Made by a program: the position numbers and the translations under genes. The notes under the pieces were generated by a model. That model saw only the letters and a program-made list of their open reading frames with translations. It ran no database searches and had not been told where the DNA came from. DNA of 10,858 bases from JAICLL01 sp035252155 (GTDB taxonomy: Bacteria > Planctomycetota > Planctomycetia > Pirellulales > JAICIG01): contig DATFDL010000306.1 of NCBI GenBank assembly GCA_035252155.1, forward strand, positions 1 to 10,858. Direction: 5' to 3'. This document shows, piece after piece, positions 4,787 through 10,858 of this stretch; the stretch's first letter is position 1; every line of letters begins with the position of its first letter.

Positions 4787-6088
4787 CGCCGCTTGCCGCG
4801 GTTCGATGTCGGATTCATCGCTCGTTTCCATTCCAAGAGCTTTCTCTGGGAACAGAACGATGCCCAGCCAACGCGTGATTCTGCGGGGCGTCGGACGGCA
4901 ACCGAGCACGACCACCAACACCGCGCACGCCAGAATGGTCATCGCCGAGCCCGGTGGTAGCCAGGCCAGCAAGACGCACGTGGCCAAAAGCGCCAGCGGG
5001 GGCAACCAGCGGCATTTGCGGCTGATGCCGCGGGCCAGTGCCCGCATGGCCGGAGTCTCCTGGGAATGGCAGACGTGTACGACCACCGACATCAAAAACG
5101 CGCCAAACACCCAGATCTGGCAGACGAGCAGAAAGTAATCCATGCGCGTCATATAGCTGAGCGGCGGCAGACTGGAGTCGATGGTAATGCGATAGGCCAC
5201 GACGGTGAGCATCGCCGTCACGCCCACGCCCACTTGCGAGCTGAACTCCTTGGGGTCCATCCAAAACACCGACCAACTCGTGGCCACGATCGGCAACAGT
5301 GGCAGGACGATTGCCCACCAGTAAAAATGCGGGTCGCGCGTGACATCGAGGTGGAAGACATACCGCGAATAGGCTTCGCCTAAACGAGGGTAGTTCGCCT
5401 CGTCGACGTCGGCCGATATCCGCTCCAGGTTCCAGCCGTGCGGCACTAGATGGGCCGCCTGGGAAGCTCCGTCGTTGCGGGTGCTGCTTTCGCCGGCCAC
5501 ATAGAGCACGTCGTCGATGTCGCCGGCGGCCGCCTCGAACGGCACATCCAGGCGGTGGCGATCGAACGGAAACCCGTGCAGGTCGAAGTTGCTGGCCATC
5601 GTGCCGCGGTAGTATTGCCGCAGGGCGACCGTGCCATCGGCATGGACGTGCGCCGTGCCGCCGCCCTGCACCTCGACGTCCAGATCGTCTCGCAGCTCCG
5701 GCTCGGGCGTCCAGATCTGATCGGCCGGCACGAGACGTTTATGGCGGCCTTCCTGGCGGGCATCGAACGCCAGCCGCGGATCGTGCCAGCTTAAATAAAG
5801 ATAGAACTCGATCTCGAACTTCTCATCATGATCTTGGATCTGCGAGACTTCGAGCAGTTCGATGCTGAGCGTCACTTCCACGGGCCGTTGCGGCGGAAGC
5901 GACGTGGCTTCGTCGCTTGGCGCGGCAGCCGCGGAGAATTTCGGACAAAGAATCGCGAAAACGACCGCCGCCAATGCGAAACGCAGGCGGCGCGTGGTGA
6001 ACAAGGCCTTCATGTGCTGCAAGCCGTCGATGGCGTGGTGGGAGAGCACTGCCCGAGCCACGATATTGTGTCGCAAGCTGTCAAACAT
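4784..6088 (-). CDS. Pentameric ligand-gated ion channel (ELIC/GLIC-type, Cys-loop superfamily)
   Basis: Five copies would form a ligand-gated pore in the inner membrane with the binding domain in the periplasm. Numbering is from the longest start (6088). Residues 26-56 form a signal peptide (MKALFTTRRLRFALAAV..., AxA-type site), so the true start may be the ATG at 6013; neither start has a clear Shine-Dalgarno. The ligand-binding sandwich follows (70-250): SWHDPRL (100-106), IWTPEPEL (125-132), and the FPFD loop (173-176) that replaces the disulphide loop and has no cysteines. M1 is about 255-277 with a conserved proline, M2 283-304, M3 313-340. The end has hydrophobic stretches at about 362-378 and 381-397, so M4 may be followed by a further span or be split. 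M2 aligns with ELIC (MLTVVAY shared): 9' Leu294, 6' Thr291, 2' Gly287. The ligand is unknown. It lies just downstream of the broken ankyrin gene on the same strand. Confidence 0.92.
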   Translation of the reverse strand: MFDSLRHNIVARAVLSHHAIDGLQHMKALFTTRRLRFALAAVVFAILCPKFSAAAAPSDEATSLPPQRPVEVTLSIELLEVSQIQDHDEKFEIEFYLYLSWHDPRLAFDARQEGRHKRLVPADQIWTPEPELRDDLDVEVQGGGTAHVHADGTVALRQYYRGTMASNFDLHGFPFDRHRLDVPFEAAAGDIDDVLYVAGESSTRNDGASQAAHLVPHGWNLERISADVDEANYPRLGEAYSRYVFHLDVTRDPHFYWWAIVLPLLPIVATSWSVFWMDPKEFSSQVGVGVTAMLTVVAYRITIDSSLPPLSYMTRMDYFLLVCQIWVFGAFLMSVVVHVCHSQETPAMRALARGISRKCRWLPPLALLATCVLLAWLPPGSAMTILACAVLVVVLGCRPTPRRITRWLGIVLFPEKALGMETSDESDIEPRQAA

Positions 6089-6119
6089 GAAAAGACGAAT
6101 TTACCTTTATTAGTCTAGG

Positions 6120-6517
6120 TCACCTTGCGCCCTGCATGCGGAGCAACTCGACGATCTCGTGATGCCCGCCCTTGTTCGCCCAGGCCAAAGGCGTTGCCCA
6201 CGGCTCGGCATCCGCTTCCACGGGGTCTGCGCGGCGCTGCAGGTACAGTCGGACAAGTTCGATGTCAGCGAGGCGCCGGCGTCGAGCAGCATCGTCGCCC
6301 GAAGCAGATGTTCCTCCCCGGTGGGCACGTAGGAACCCTTTCGCCCCGCCACCGGCGTCGCCAGGTGATGCAACATCGTGTAGCCGCCTGCGAAGGGTAG
6401 ATCGACATCGACTCCGTGATCCAGAACGAGTTTCAAACCCTCAGGCATCTTGGCGCTCGTCAGCACGCCATTCCACCAGGGGTCGTCGCGCTTTCGCGTG
6501 ATATGCGGCAGACACAT
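6120..6517 (-). pseudogene. Ankyrin-repeat protein gene broken by a frame disruption
   Basis: Starting at the ATG at 6517, the frame encodes MCLPHITRKRDDPWWNG, then ankyrin-like repeats: EGLKLVLDHGVDVDLPFAGG, YTMLHHLA, and a LLDAGAS unit. Near 6269-6272 the frame becomes meaningless, while the next frame continues ADIELVRLYLQRRADP, TPLAWANKGGHHEIVELLRM and stops at 6122-6120. Together they make two or three ankyrin units with a gap, so bases were lost at the junction; by analogy with related proteins perhaps a whole repeat-sized piece, but the size is a guess. Ankyrin repeats bind other proteins. There is no clear ribosome site at 6517, and the upstream frame to 6688 has no ankyrin pattern. 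It lies 31 bases before the channel gene's longest start. Sequencing error is possible. Confidence 0.7.
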
Positions 6518-6559
6518 TTCGGCAGAAAATAAACATCGCTCGATGAGCAGTTTCTTTTG

Positions 6560-6587
6560 TCCCCGCGCGTGGGAGGCTACGCGGGGA
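6560..6587. other. Hairpin in the divergent intergenic region
   Basis: TCCCCGCG (6560-6567) pairs with CGCGGGGA (6580-6587) around a 12-nt loop. It stands between the minus-strand ankyrin remnant and the plus-strand genes. Its role is unclear; no T-run follows in either direction. Confidence 0.4.
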
Positions 6588-6624
6588 GATTTCCGCTGTG
6601 CTACCGTTCCAGGCACCGGTCGAA

Positions 6625-6630
6625 TATAAT
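6625..6630 (+). promoter_or_regulatory. Consensus -10 box before the 6671 gene
   Basis: A perfect TATAAT lies 40 bases before the ATG at 6671. The hexamer 17 bases upstream (TACCGT, 6602-6607) is a poor -35, so the promoter is only tentative. Confidence 0.4.
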
Positions 6631-6670
6631 GTGATCGCAAGATTTCGGGTCGAAGGGAAGGCTGCACAAT

Positions 6671-7047
6671 ATGAAACCCGCTCAACAACCTTGTGAAAAG
6701 GGACGCGGTGTCGATGAACGGGTCGCCGAGAAGTTTAGGCGCTGGCGGCGACCTGGAAGACAGAGACGAAGCTCCTTTCCAACGTCACCAAGCGGGCGAT
6801 GCACCCCGCCTACCAGCAAATCATTGGGATGGGCCCGGCGGCGGTTCCCTGTATTTTATCCGATCTGGCCGAGCATGGGCCCAATGATTGGTTCTGGGCA
6901 CTGACGGCCATCACCGGCGAGAACCCGATCTCCCAAGAAATTGCCGGCAACATGAAAACGATGACGGAGGCTTGGTTGCGATGGGGAATAGCGGCGGGTT
7001 ATCTCAGCGCCTCGACGCCCACGACGAAGCAGCCTTCCCTGATTTGA
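6671..7047 (+). pseudogene. Short gene paired with DUF7689, frameshifted near its start
   Basis: The ATG at 6671 has GGGAAGG (6655-6661) 9 bases upstream. The first frame reads through VDERVAEKFR to about 6739; there the sense shifts by one to the frame LAATWKTETKLLSN..., then HPAYQQIIGMGPAAVPCILS, NDWFWALTAITGEN and EAWLRWG, ending at the TGA 7045-7047. Adding one base (a third G in TTTAGG) at 6737-6741 would restore a protein of about 125 residues. I recall this conserved sequence (HPAYQ.IIgMG..A.P.IL..L, dhWFWALraITGE.P, WL.WG) as a small family that usually sits directly before the DUF7689-type gene, often overlapping it, as here. Its function is unknown; a role as partner or antidote of the next gene is speculation. 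A translated fragment could start at 6799. Sequencing error and true decay cannot be told apart. Confidence 0.65.
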
Positions 7048-7469
7048 ACGACAGCGGCTATCGCGTGGCCAGCCCCAAAGACTCGGCCTACAATTGCATC
7101 TCTTTCGCCGCGGGCGACACCACGCGCAAGTGGTCGCCCACCTTGATACCCGTGCCGGGCTACTACTGGCCTTCGGGGGCGGAGCGCCGAGACGGTCCCG
7201 AGGCGTTGCAAAGTCGTTTCGAACAGCTCGGCTATGAGTGTTGCGACGACGGAAAGCCAGAAGAGGCTTATGAGAAAATAGCTCTCTATGTCGATGCAGA
7301 TGGCATGTGGTCTCATGCCGCGAAGCTGCAAGAAAACGGCGGGTGGGTCTCCAAGCTCGGAGAGATCGAGGATATCTGGCATCAAAGCGAGCATTGTTTC
7401 GCGAATTCGATCTACGGGCACGTTTTCCGGTACATGCGTCGCAAGACGACGGGTGAGAGCCAGCTATGA
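6981..7469 (+). CDS. DUF7689-like protein
   Basis: The start at 6981 is chosen because GGAGG (6966-6970) lies 10 bases upstream and the conserved part begins at residue 22 (LNDSGYRVASP); an earlier in-frame ATG at 6888 would add only sequence that is out-of-frame coding of the upstream gene. The 162-residue protein has YNCISFAAGD (37-46), GYYWPSG (60-66), YEKIALYVDADG (87-98), SHAAK (101-105) and GGWVSKLGE (110-118). This pattern matches, from memory, the DUF7689 family. The invariant-looking Cys39 and His102 followed by the W-x-SKLG strand resemble a papain/NlpC-P60-type arrangement, but no activity is known, so this is a hypothesis. There is no signal peptide, so it should act in the cytoplasm. 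It overlaps the upstream partner by 67 bases and overlaps the glycoside hydrolase start by ATGA, so the three are probably one transcript. Confidence 0.8.
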   Translation: MGNSGGLSQRLDAHDEAAFPDLNDSGYRVASPKDSAYNCISFAAGDTTRKWSPTLIPVPGYYWPSGAERRDGPEALQSRFEQLGYECCDDGKPEEAYEKIALYVDADGMWSHAAKLQENGGWVSKLGEIEDIWHQSEHCFANSIYGHVFRYMRRKTTGESQL

Positions 7470-10291
7470 AGGTTTCATTTCAGTGCGTCGTGTTTCTTGT
7501 CTCGTTGATTTCCACCGCCTCGGCGGGCGAGCCGTGGAGCGCGCTGATTTCGCCCTCGAATTCGCTGGAATTCAAGTTTCTGAAGAATGAGACTCCGGTG
7601 GCTCACGCGACTGTCGTGGGCTGGGGGCCGAACTGGCAATGGGTTGGCGTCGGTGCGAATGAGAAGGCGAAGAGTGACAAGCTTGATGTCACGACGCAGT
7701 TCGTCGTCAATAAGGATCGCGGCGAAGTCATCGACATCCGGTTCCAGGTGCGCAAGGGTGGACCGCGGCAAGTTGTGTTTCAGTACGATCTAAGCGCCGC
7801 GAAGGACGTGCCGGTGACGATGCTCATCGCCGGGCTGGGGTCGGAAAAGGAATACGCCCGCGGCCAGTGGACGCTCTCGCACACCGATGGAACGAAGAGC
7901 GTCATAAAACTGCCGGTGGGCGTCGCCGCCCGACCGGCCACGAAGAAGGCCGTGCTCACAATCGAGGGCGTGGGCGACGTGGCGTTTGCCTTTGAGCCGC
8001 CTTGCCCGATCGCGTTCGATGGTGATATGCGCGTGTTGCTGGCCGACAAAATCTTCAAGGCCGGCAAGACCAGCACGACGATCACCGCCACGTTCCCTAG
8101 CGACGCGGGCCTGCTCGCGCGGCAAGAAGATCTCGACAACCTCTCCCGCACGCTGGCAGGGCCGGATTGGTTCCCGCTGGCGATGCCCGACGAGCTGGAC
8201 GGCCCCAGCGTCATTGCCATGGACGACTGGCTTGAGAAACCTGCGGGCAAGCGCGGCGGCGTGCGCATGGTCGGCGATCGGTTCGAGCTCGAAGACGGCA
8301 CGCCGATCAAGTTTTGGGGCACCAACCTGTCGTACGGCAGCGGGTGCGCACCGCCGAAGGCCGACGCCGAGGCGACGGCGGCCCGCTTCGCCCGCTATGG
8401 CGTCAACGCCGTCCGGTTGCACAAGTTCAGCTATCCTAGGGGCCGCGACAACGGCATCGGCGACGCCAACGATGCCACGCTCATGGATGCTGAAGGGCTC
8501 GACCGCTTCGACTATTTTGCCGCACAGCTTGCCCGCCGCGGCGTGTATTACGCGTGGTCGCACACGTTTGGGTTCATCGTCTGTCCGGGCAATCGCGATC
8601 GGCTTGTCGCTTACGACGAGATCGAGCAGAACCTCAATGGCAAAACCTACGCGTTCATCAACTTCGCCGACGACGTGCAGGACCTGATGATCGAGATGGT
8701 CGTCAACTTGTTGAAGCATAAGAACCCGCACACGGGCCGGACGTACGCCGACGACCCGGCGCTGGCGTTCATCGAGTTGCAGAATGAGGACGACATTTTC
8801 TTCTATACGTCGGAAACGGCTTTCAACGCCTGCCCGACGTACAAGAAGCTGTTCACGGCAAAATTCACCCACTGGCTGAAGGCAAAGTACGGCACCGACG
8901 ACGCTCTGGCGAAAGCCTGGGGCGGCCTGAAGCCGGGCGAATCGCTGGCCGCCAAAAACGTCGTGCCGCAAACCAATCCCTGGTTCTTCGGCAGCGACCA
9001 CCTGCCGGGGCAGAAGGCCGAAGCGCGGCAGCGGTTGCTCGACGCCGCGGCATGGCTGCACGAGGTGCAGAATCGCTTCTACACGCGCTTCACGAAGGCG
9101 ATTCGCGACGCGGGCTATCGCGGGCCGCTGTGCGGTTCGCCCTGGCAGGCGCCCGCGATGCTCCCGCATTATCTGAACCTGCGCAGTGACGCGATGGTGG
9201 GGTTCATCGATCGCCACAACTATTTTGGCGGGCAACTCACGGACACTATGCTCAGCAAGCCAGGCAGCGGCTACCTTTCCAGCGGCCTGCAGCAGGTGGT
9301 CGACCGGCCATTTAGCGTCAGCGAATGGATTCACGTCTATCCTTCGCTGTACAGCGCCGAGGGGCCGGCGATCATGGCGGCCTACGGGCTGGGCTTGCAG
9401 GGCTGGGACGCCACTTTCGAGTTTCAATCGGCGCCGCGCCGGCAGGCGTTCAACGATCGGGCCGGCTGGCAGCCGTGGGGTGTGTGGGAGGCCGACGTGC
9501 CGACAAGCCTCGGCCAATACCCGGCTCTTGCCCGAATGATCTATCGGGGAGATGTGAAAGAAAGCGACATTCTAAGCACCCGCCGAGTTAGTCCGGACGA
9601 CCTATCATCGGGCGAATTCAATTTCAGCGATACAGTGCGGCAGTCGGGCGACATCAAGTCGTTCAGCGGAAGCACGCCCGAGGAGGCGCTGGCGGCCGGC
9701 CGATGCGTGGTCGAGTTCTCTGACAAGCCCCAATCAACAAGAACCCAGTCAAGCACATTCCCCGATCTCGCTCGCTTCCGCGACGGGACTGCCATCCTGA
9801 GCGCCACGAAGCAACTGCGCTGGGAGACTTCGGGGCAAGGGTTCTTCACGATTGACACGACAGGCACGAAAGGCGTTGTTGGGTTCGCGGCGGGCAAGCC
9901 ACAGCGTCTGGGCGACGTCACCATTGAGCTCGAAAGCCCCTACGCGAGCGTGATCCTGACGGCACTCGATAAGGCGTCGACGTTGGACAACGCCAAACGG
10001 GCCTTGCTGAGCGTTGTGGCCCGCAATTGCAACACAGGATTCAAGTACTTTGCGATCGACCAGCGCATTCTCGATAACGGCCACGGCCCCATCTTGCTCG
10101 AGCCGGTGAAAGCGACGATTTCGATCGGTCGCCGTCCGATTGCCGCCGTTCACGTCTTGAATCATGCCGGTGGGCGCAGCGGCAAAACGTTGGACGTCCG
10201 CTCGGGAAAGTTCACCGTCGACGGTGCCCGCGATCGGACGCTGTATTACGAAGTCGAGTATGGCGATCGTGACCGGGAGATAAAGGAGTGA
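7466..10291 (+). CDS. Secreted clan GH-A glycoside hydrolase, family unassigned
   Basis: The 941-residue protein should cut a polysaccharide or glycoside outside the cytoplasm by the retaining mechanism. Residues 1-20 are a signal peptide (MKVSFQCVVFLVSLISTASA, cleavage before GEP). Residues 21-260 look like beta-rich accessory domains. The TIM barrel begins near 265 with KFWGTNLSYG (282-291), NAVRLHKF (314-321) and the RFDYFAAQLARRGVYYAWS strand. The likely acid/base is E441 (FIELQNED, after strand 4) and the nucleophile E620 (PFSVSEW, strand 7); H584 (DRHNYFGG) and W647 (LQGWDA) fit subsites. The region after about 700 is another beta-rich part. Both glutamates are intact. I cannot assign a CAZy family: it is GH5/GH42-like but not clearly either. 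The ATG overlaps the previous stop as ATGA. The substrate is unknown; the accessory domains suggest a large glycan. Confidence 0.88.
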   Translation: MKVSFQCVVFLVSLISTASAGEPWSALISPSNSLEFKFLKNETPVAHATVVGWGPNWQWVGVGANEKAKSDKLDVTTQFVVNKDRGEVIDIRFQVRKGGPRQVVFQYDLSAAKDVPVTMLIAGLGSEKEYARGQWTLSHTDGTKSVIKLPVGVAARPATKKAVLTIEGVGDVAFAFEPPCPIAFDGDMRVLLADKIFKAGKTSTTITATFPSDAGLLARQEDLDNLSRTLAGPDWFPLAMPDELDGPSVIAMDDWLEKPAGKRGGVRMVGDRFELEDGTPIKFWGTNLSYGSGCAPPKADAEATAARFARYGVNAVRLHKFSYPRGRDNGIGDANDATLMDAEGLDRFDYFAAQLARRGVYYAWSHTFGFIVCPGNRDRLVAYDEIEQNLNGKTYAFINFADDVQDLMIEMVVNLLKHKNPHTGRTYADDPALAFIELQNEDDIFFYTSETAFNACPTYKKLFTAKFTHWLKAKYGTDDALAKAWGGLKPGESLAAKNVVPQTNPWFFGSDHLPGQKAEARQRLLDAAAWLHEVQNRFYTRFTKAIRDAGYRGPLCGSPWQAPAMLPHYLNLRSDAMVGFIDRHNYFGGQLTDTMLSKPGSGYLSSGLQQVVDRPFSVSEWIHVYPSLYSAEGPAIMAAYGLGLQGWDATFEFQSAPRRQAFNDRAGWQPWGVWEADVPTSLGQYPALARMIYRGDVKESDILSTRRVSPDDLSSGEFNFSDTVRQSGDIKSFSGSTPEEALAAGRCVVEFSDKPQSTRTQSSTFPDLARFRDGTAILSATKQLRWETSGQGFFTIDTTGTKGVVGFAAGKPQRLGDVTIELESPYASVILTALDKASTLDNAKRALLSVVARNCNTGFKYFAIDQRILDNGHGPILLEPVKATISIGRRPIAAVHVLNHAGGRSGKTLDVRSGKFTVDGARDRTLYYEVEYGDRDREIKE

Positions 10292-10321
10292 AAAGAACGA
10301 CGTCCTGCCCAGGCGCAGTCG

Positions 10322-10330
10322 TGCTATAAT
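10322..10330 (+). promoter_or_regulatory. Extended -10 promoter before the small gene at 10439
   Basis: TGCTATAAT is an extended -10 (TGnTATAAT). The -35 region (GTCCTG at 10302-10307) is weak, which extended -10 promoters tolerate. The transcript would have a leader of about 100 bases before the ATG at 10439, with a small ATCTTC/GAAGAT hairpin in it. Confidence 0.55.
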
Positions 10331-10438
10331 ATACGTGCTTGCTGGTCAGCTCCATGTGCGGTCGGTCAAGGTTATCTTCGAAGGCCGGAAGATGGGCGAG
10401 CGAGCTGATTCTTCGCACCTTACGTCGCGAGATCGCTG

Positions 10439-10657
10439 ATGACAATGGACGAATTACGGAGACAGCTCGCCACAACGCACTGGCCCGTTTCTCTACGTTT
10501 CGATGGAAAGGACATCCAGGTGGGCTCACCCGAGGAGCTGATGATTCCACCGGCTGGAAATCTCATTTGCGTTTATCAGGAAGGGGCATTTGAAGTCATC
10601 GACTCTCGACATGTCTCGACGCTTCGTCGCGTCCGGTCAACCCGGCGGTCATCGTAG
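10439..10657 (+). CDS. Small conserved-looking planctomycete protein
   Basis: A 72-residue soluble protein starting MTMDELRRQLATTHWPVSLR; ATG codons at 10439 and 10445 are both possible starts and there is no strong Shine-Dalgarno. The middle reads FDGKDIQVGSPEELMIPPAG, then NLICVYQEGAFEVIDSRHV, with alternating hydrophobic residues that suggest a small beta-barrel or sheet, and the end is basic (RRVRSTRRSS). I recall similar short proteins from planctomycetes (patterns like 'LRFDGr.i.V.sPd.LmIPPagnLICvYq.GafEvid'), but no name or function. No signal peptide or membrane span. It lies alone between the hydrolase and tRNA-Pro with its own likely promoter. Confidence 0.7.
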   Translation: MTMDELRRQLATTHWPVSLRFDGKDIQVGSPEELMIPPAGNLICVYQEGAFEVIDSRHVSTLRRVRSTRRSS

Positions 10658-10734
10658 CCGTGGTCGGGCCGTTTGCCCGTCCCGATAGCGAAGCGCGATG
10701 GGTCCGCCCGCAACGAAACCCAGTGCGCCGGCGG

Positions 10735-10763
10735 TTGAAAACTGCGCGGCGATCTGCGATACT
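10735..10763 (+). promoter_or_regulatory. Promoter of tRNA-Pro
   Basis: TTGAAA (10735-10740), 17-bp spacer, GATACT (10758-10763). The tRNA begins 20 bases after the -10, a usual distance. The DNA before it (10658-10734) shows no coding pattern and only a small GGGC/GCCC repeat. Confidence 0.6.
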
Positions 10764-10783
10764 TCTTGGCGACACGCTTTGAT

Positions 10784-10858
10784 CGGGGCGTGGCGCAGCC
10801 TGGCTAGCGCGCTTGACTGGGGGTCAAGAGGTCGCAGGTTCAAATCCTGTCGCCCCGA
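10784..10858 (+). tRNA. tRNA-Pro (GGG)
   Basis: A 75-nt cloverleaf ending at the right edge: acceptor CGGGGCG (10784-10790) pairs with CGCCCCG (10851-10857), discriminator A at 10858. The anticodon stem CTTGA/TCAAG closes loop CTGGGGG, giving anticodon GGG (proline). The D-loop has GCCTGGCTAG and the T-loop is TTCAAAT. Whether CCA is encoded cannot be seen. Confidence 0.96.

Noticed and set aside
6518..6688. Upstream extension of the ankyrin frame
   Set aside because: No ankyrin pattern; the stretch covers a hairpin and the likely promoter region of the opposite strand.
7790..9517. 575-residue open frame on the minus strand
   Set aside because: Antisense to the glycoside hydrolase; long open antisense frames are common in GC-rich genes and its sequence shows no domain pattern.
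10649..10843. 64-residue open frame on the minus strand at the right edge
   Set aside because: It overlaps tRNA-Pro and its promoter and shows no protein pattern.

Overview
The window looks like chromosomal DNA of a planctomycete-type bacterium, probably related to Pirellulales. This is inferred from GC-rich coding sequence, weak or absent Shine-Dalgarno sites, short accessory genes in loosely packed clusters, a REP-like palindrome, and a pair of small genes (DUF7689-like plus partner) of a kind I recall from planctomycetes. No marker gene settles the taxonomy. Three tRNA genes are present, none with an encoded CCA that can be seen.

Layout. 1-548: the end of a reading frame with an acidic tail, possibly a ClpP-class/SDH-type serine peptidase. 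655-1200: an unusual module on the minus strand, with a serine-type (class II) tRNA carrying a UAU anticodon, a strong hairpin, a 75-residue AT-hook/ribbon-helix-helix regulator, and two divergent sigma70-like promoters whose -10 boxes lie in the arms of an 11-bp inverted repeat. The rightward promoter leads through a hairpin, a possible 32-residue leader peptide and a small stem covering the ribosome site into an IS1-type DDE transposase (1199-2236). 2261-2600: tRNA-Asn(GUU) with its promoter, a REP-like double palindrome and a bidirectional terminator-like hairpin.

2646-6517 is a minus-strand block: a broken ankyrin-repeat gene, a prokaryotic pentameric ligand-gated ion channel, a 72-residue single-pass membrane protein, and a sedolisin (S53, kumamolisin-like) peptidase whose start lies two bases after the stop of the small membrane protein. 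6671-10291 is a plus-strand set: a frameshifted short gene, a DUF7689-like gene with Cys and His residues that could belong to a papain-like fold, and, through an ATGA overlap, a secreted 941-residue clan GH-A glycoside hydrolase. 10439-10657 is a conserved-looking small protein, and the window ends with a complete tRNA-Pro(GGG) and its promoter.

The strongest candidate for something undescribed is the 655-1200 module: an autoregulated, apparently leaderless RHH gene placed head-to-head with a transposase and followed immediately by a serine-type tRNA that should read the isoleucine codon AUA. The ion channel, the coupled membrane microprotein/S53 pair and the DUF7689-GH overlap are secondary points. 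Two genes (6120-6517 and 6671-7047) carry frame disruptions, so this stretch is either decaying accessory DNA or contains assembly errors.
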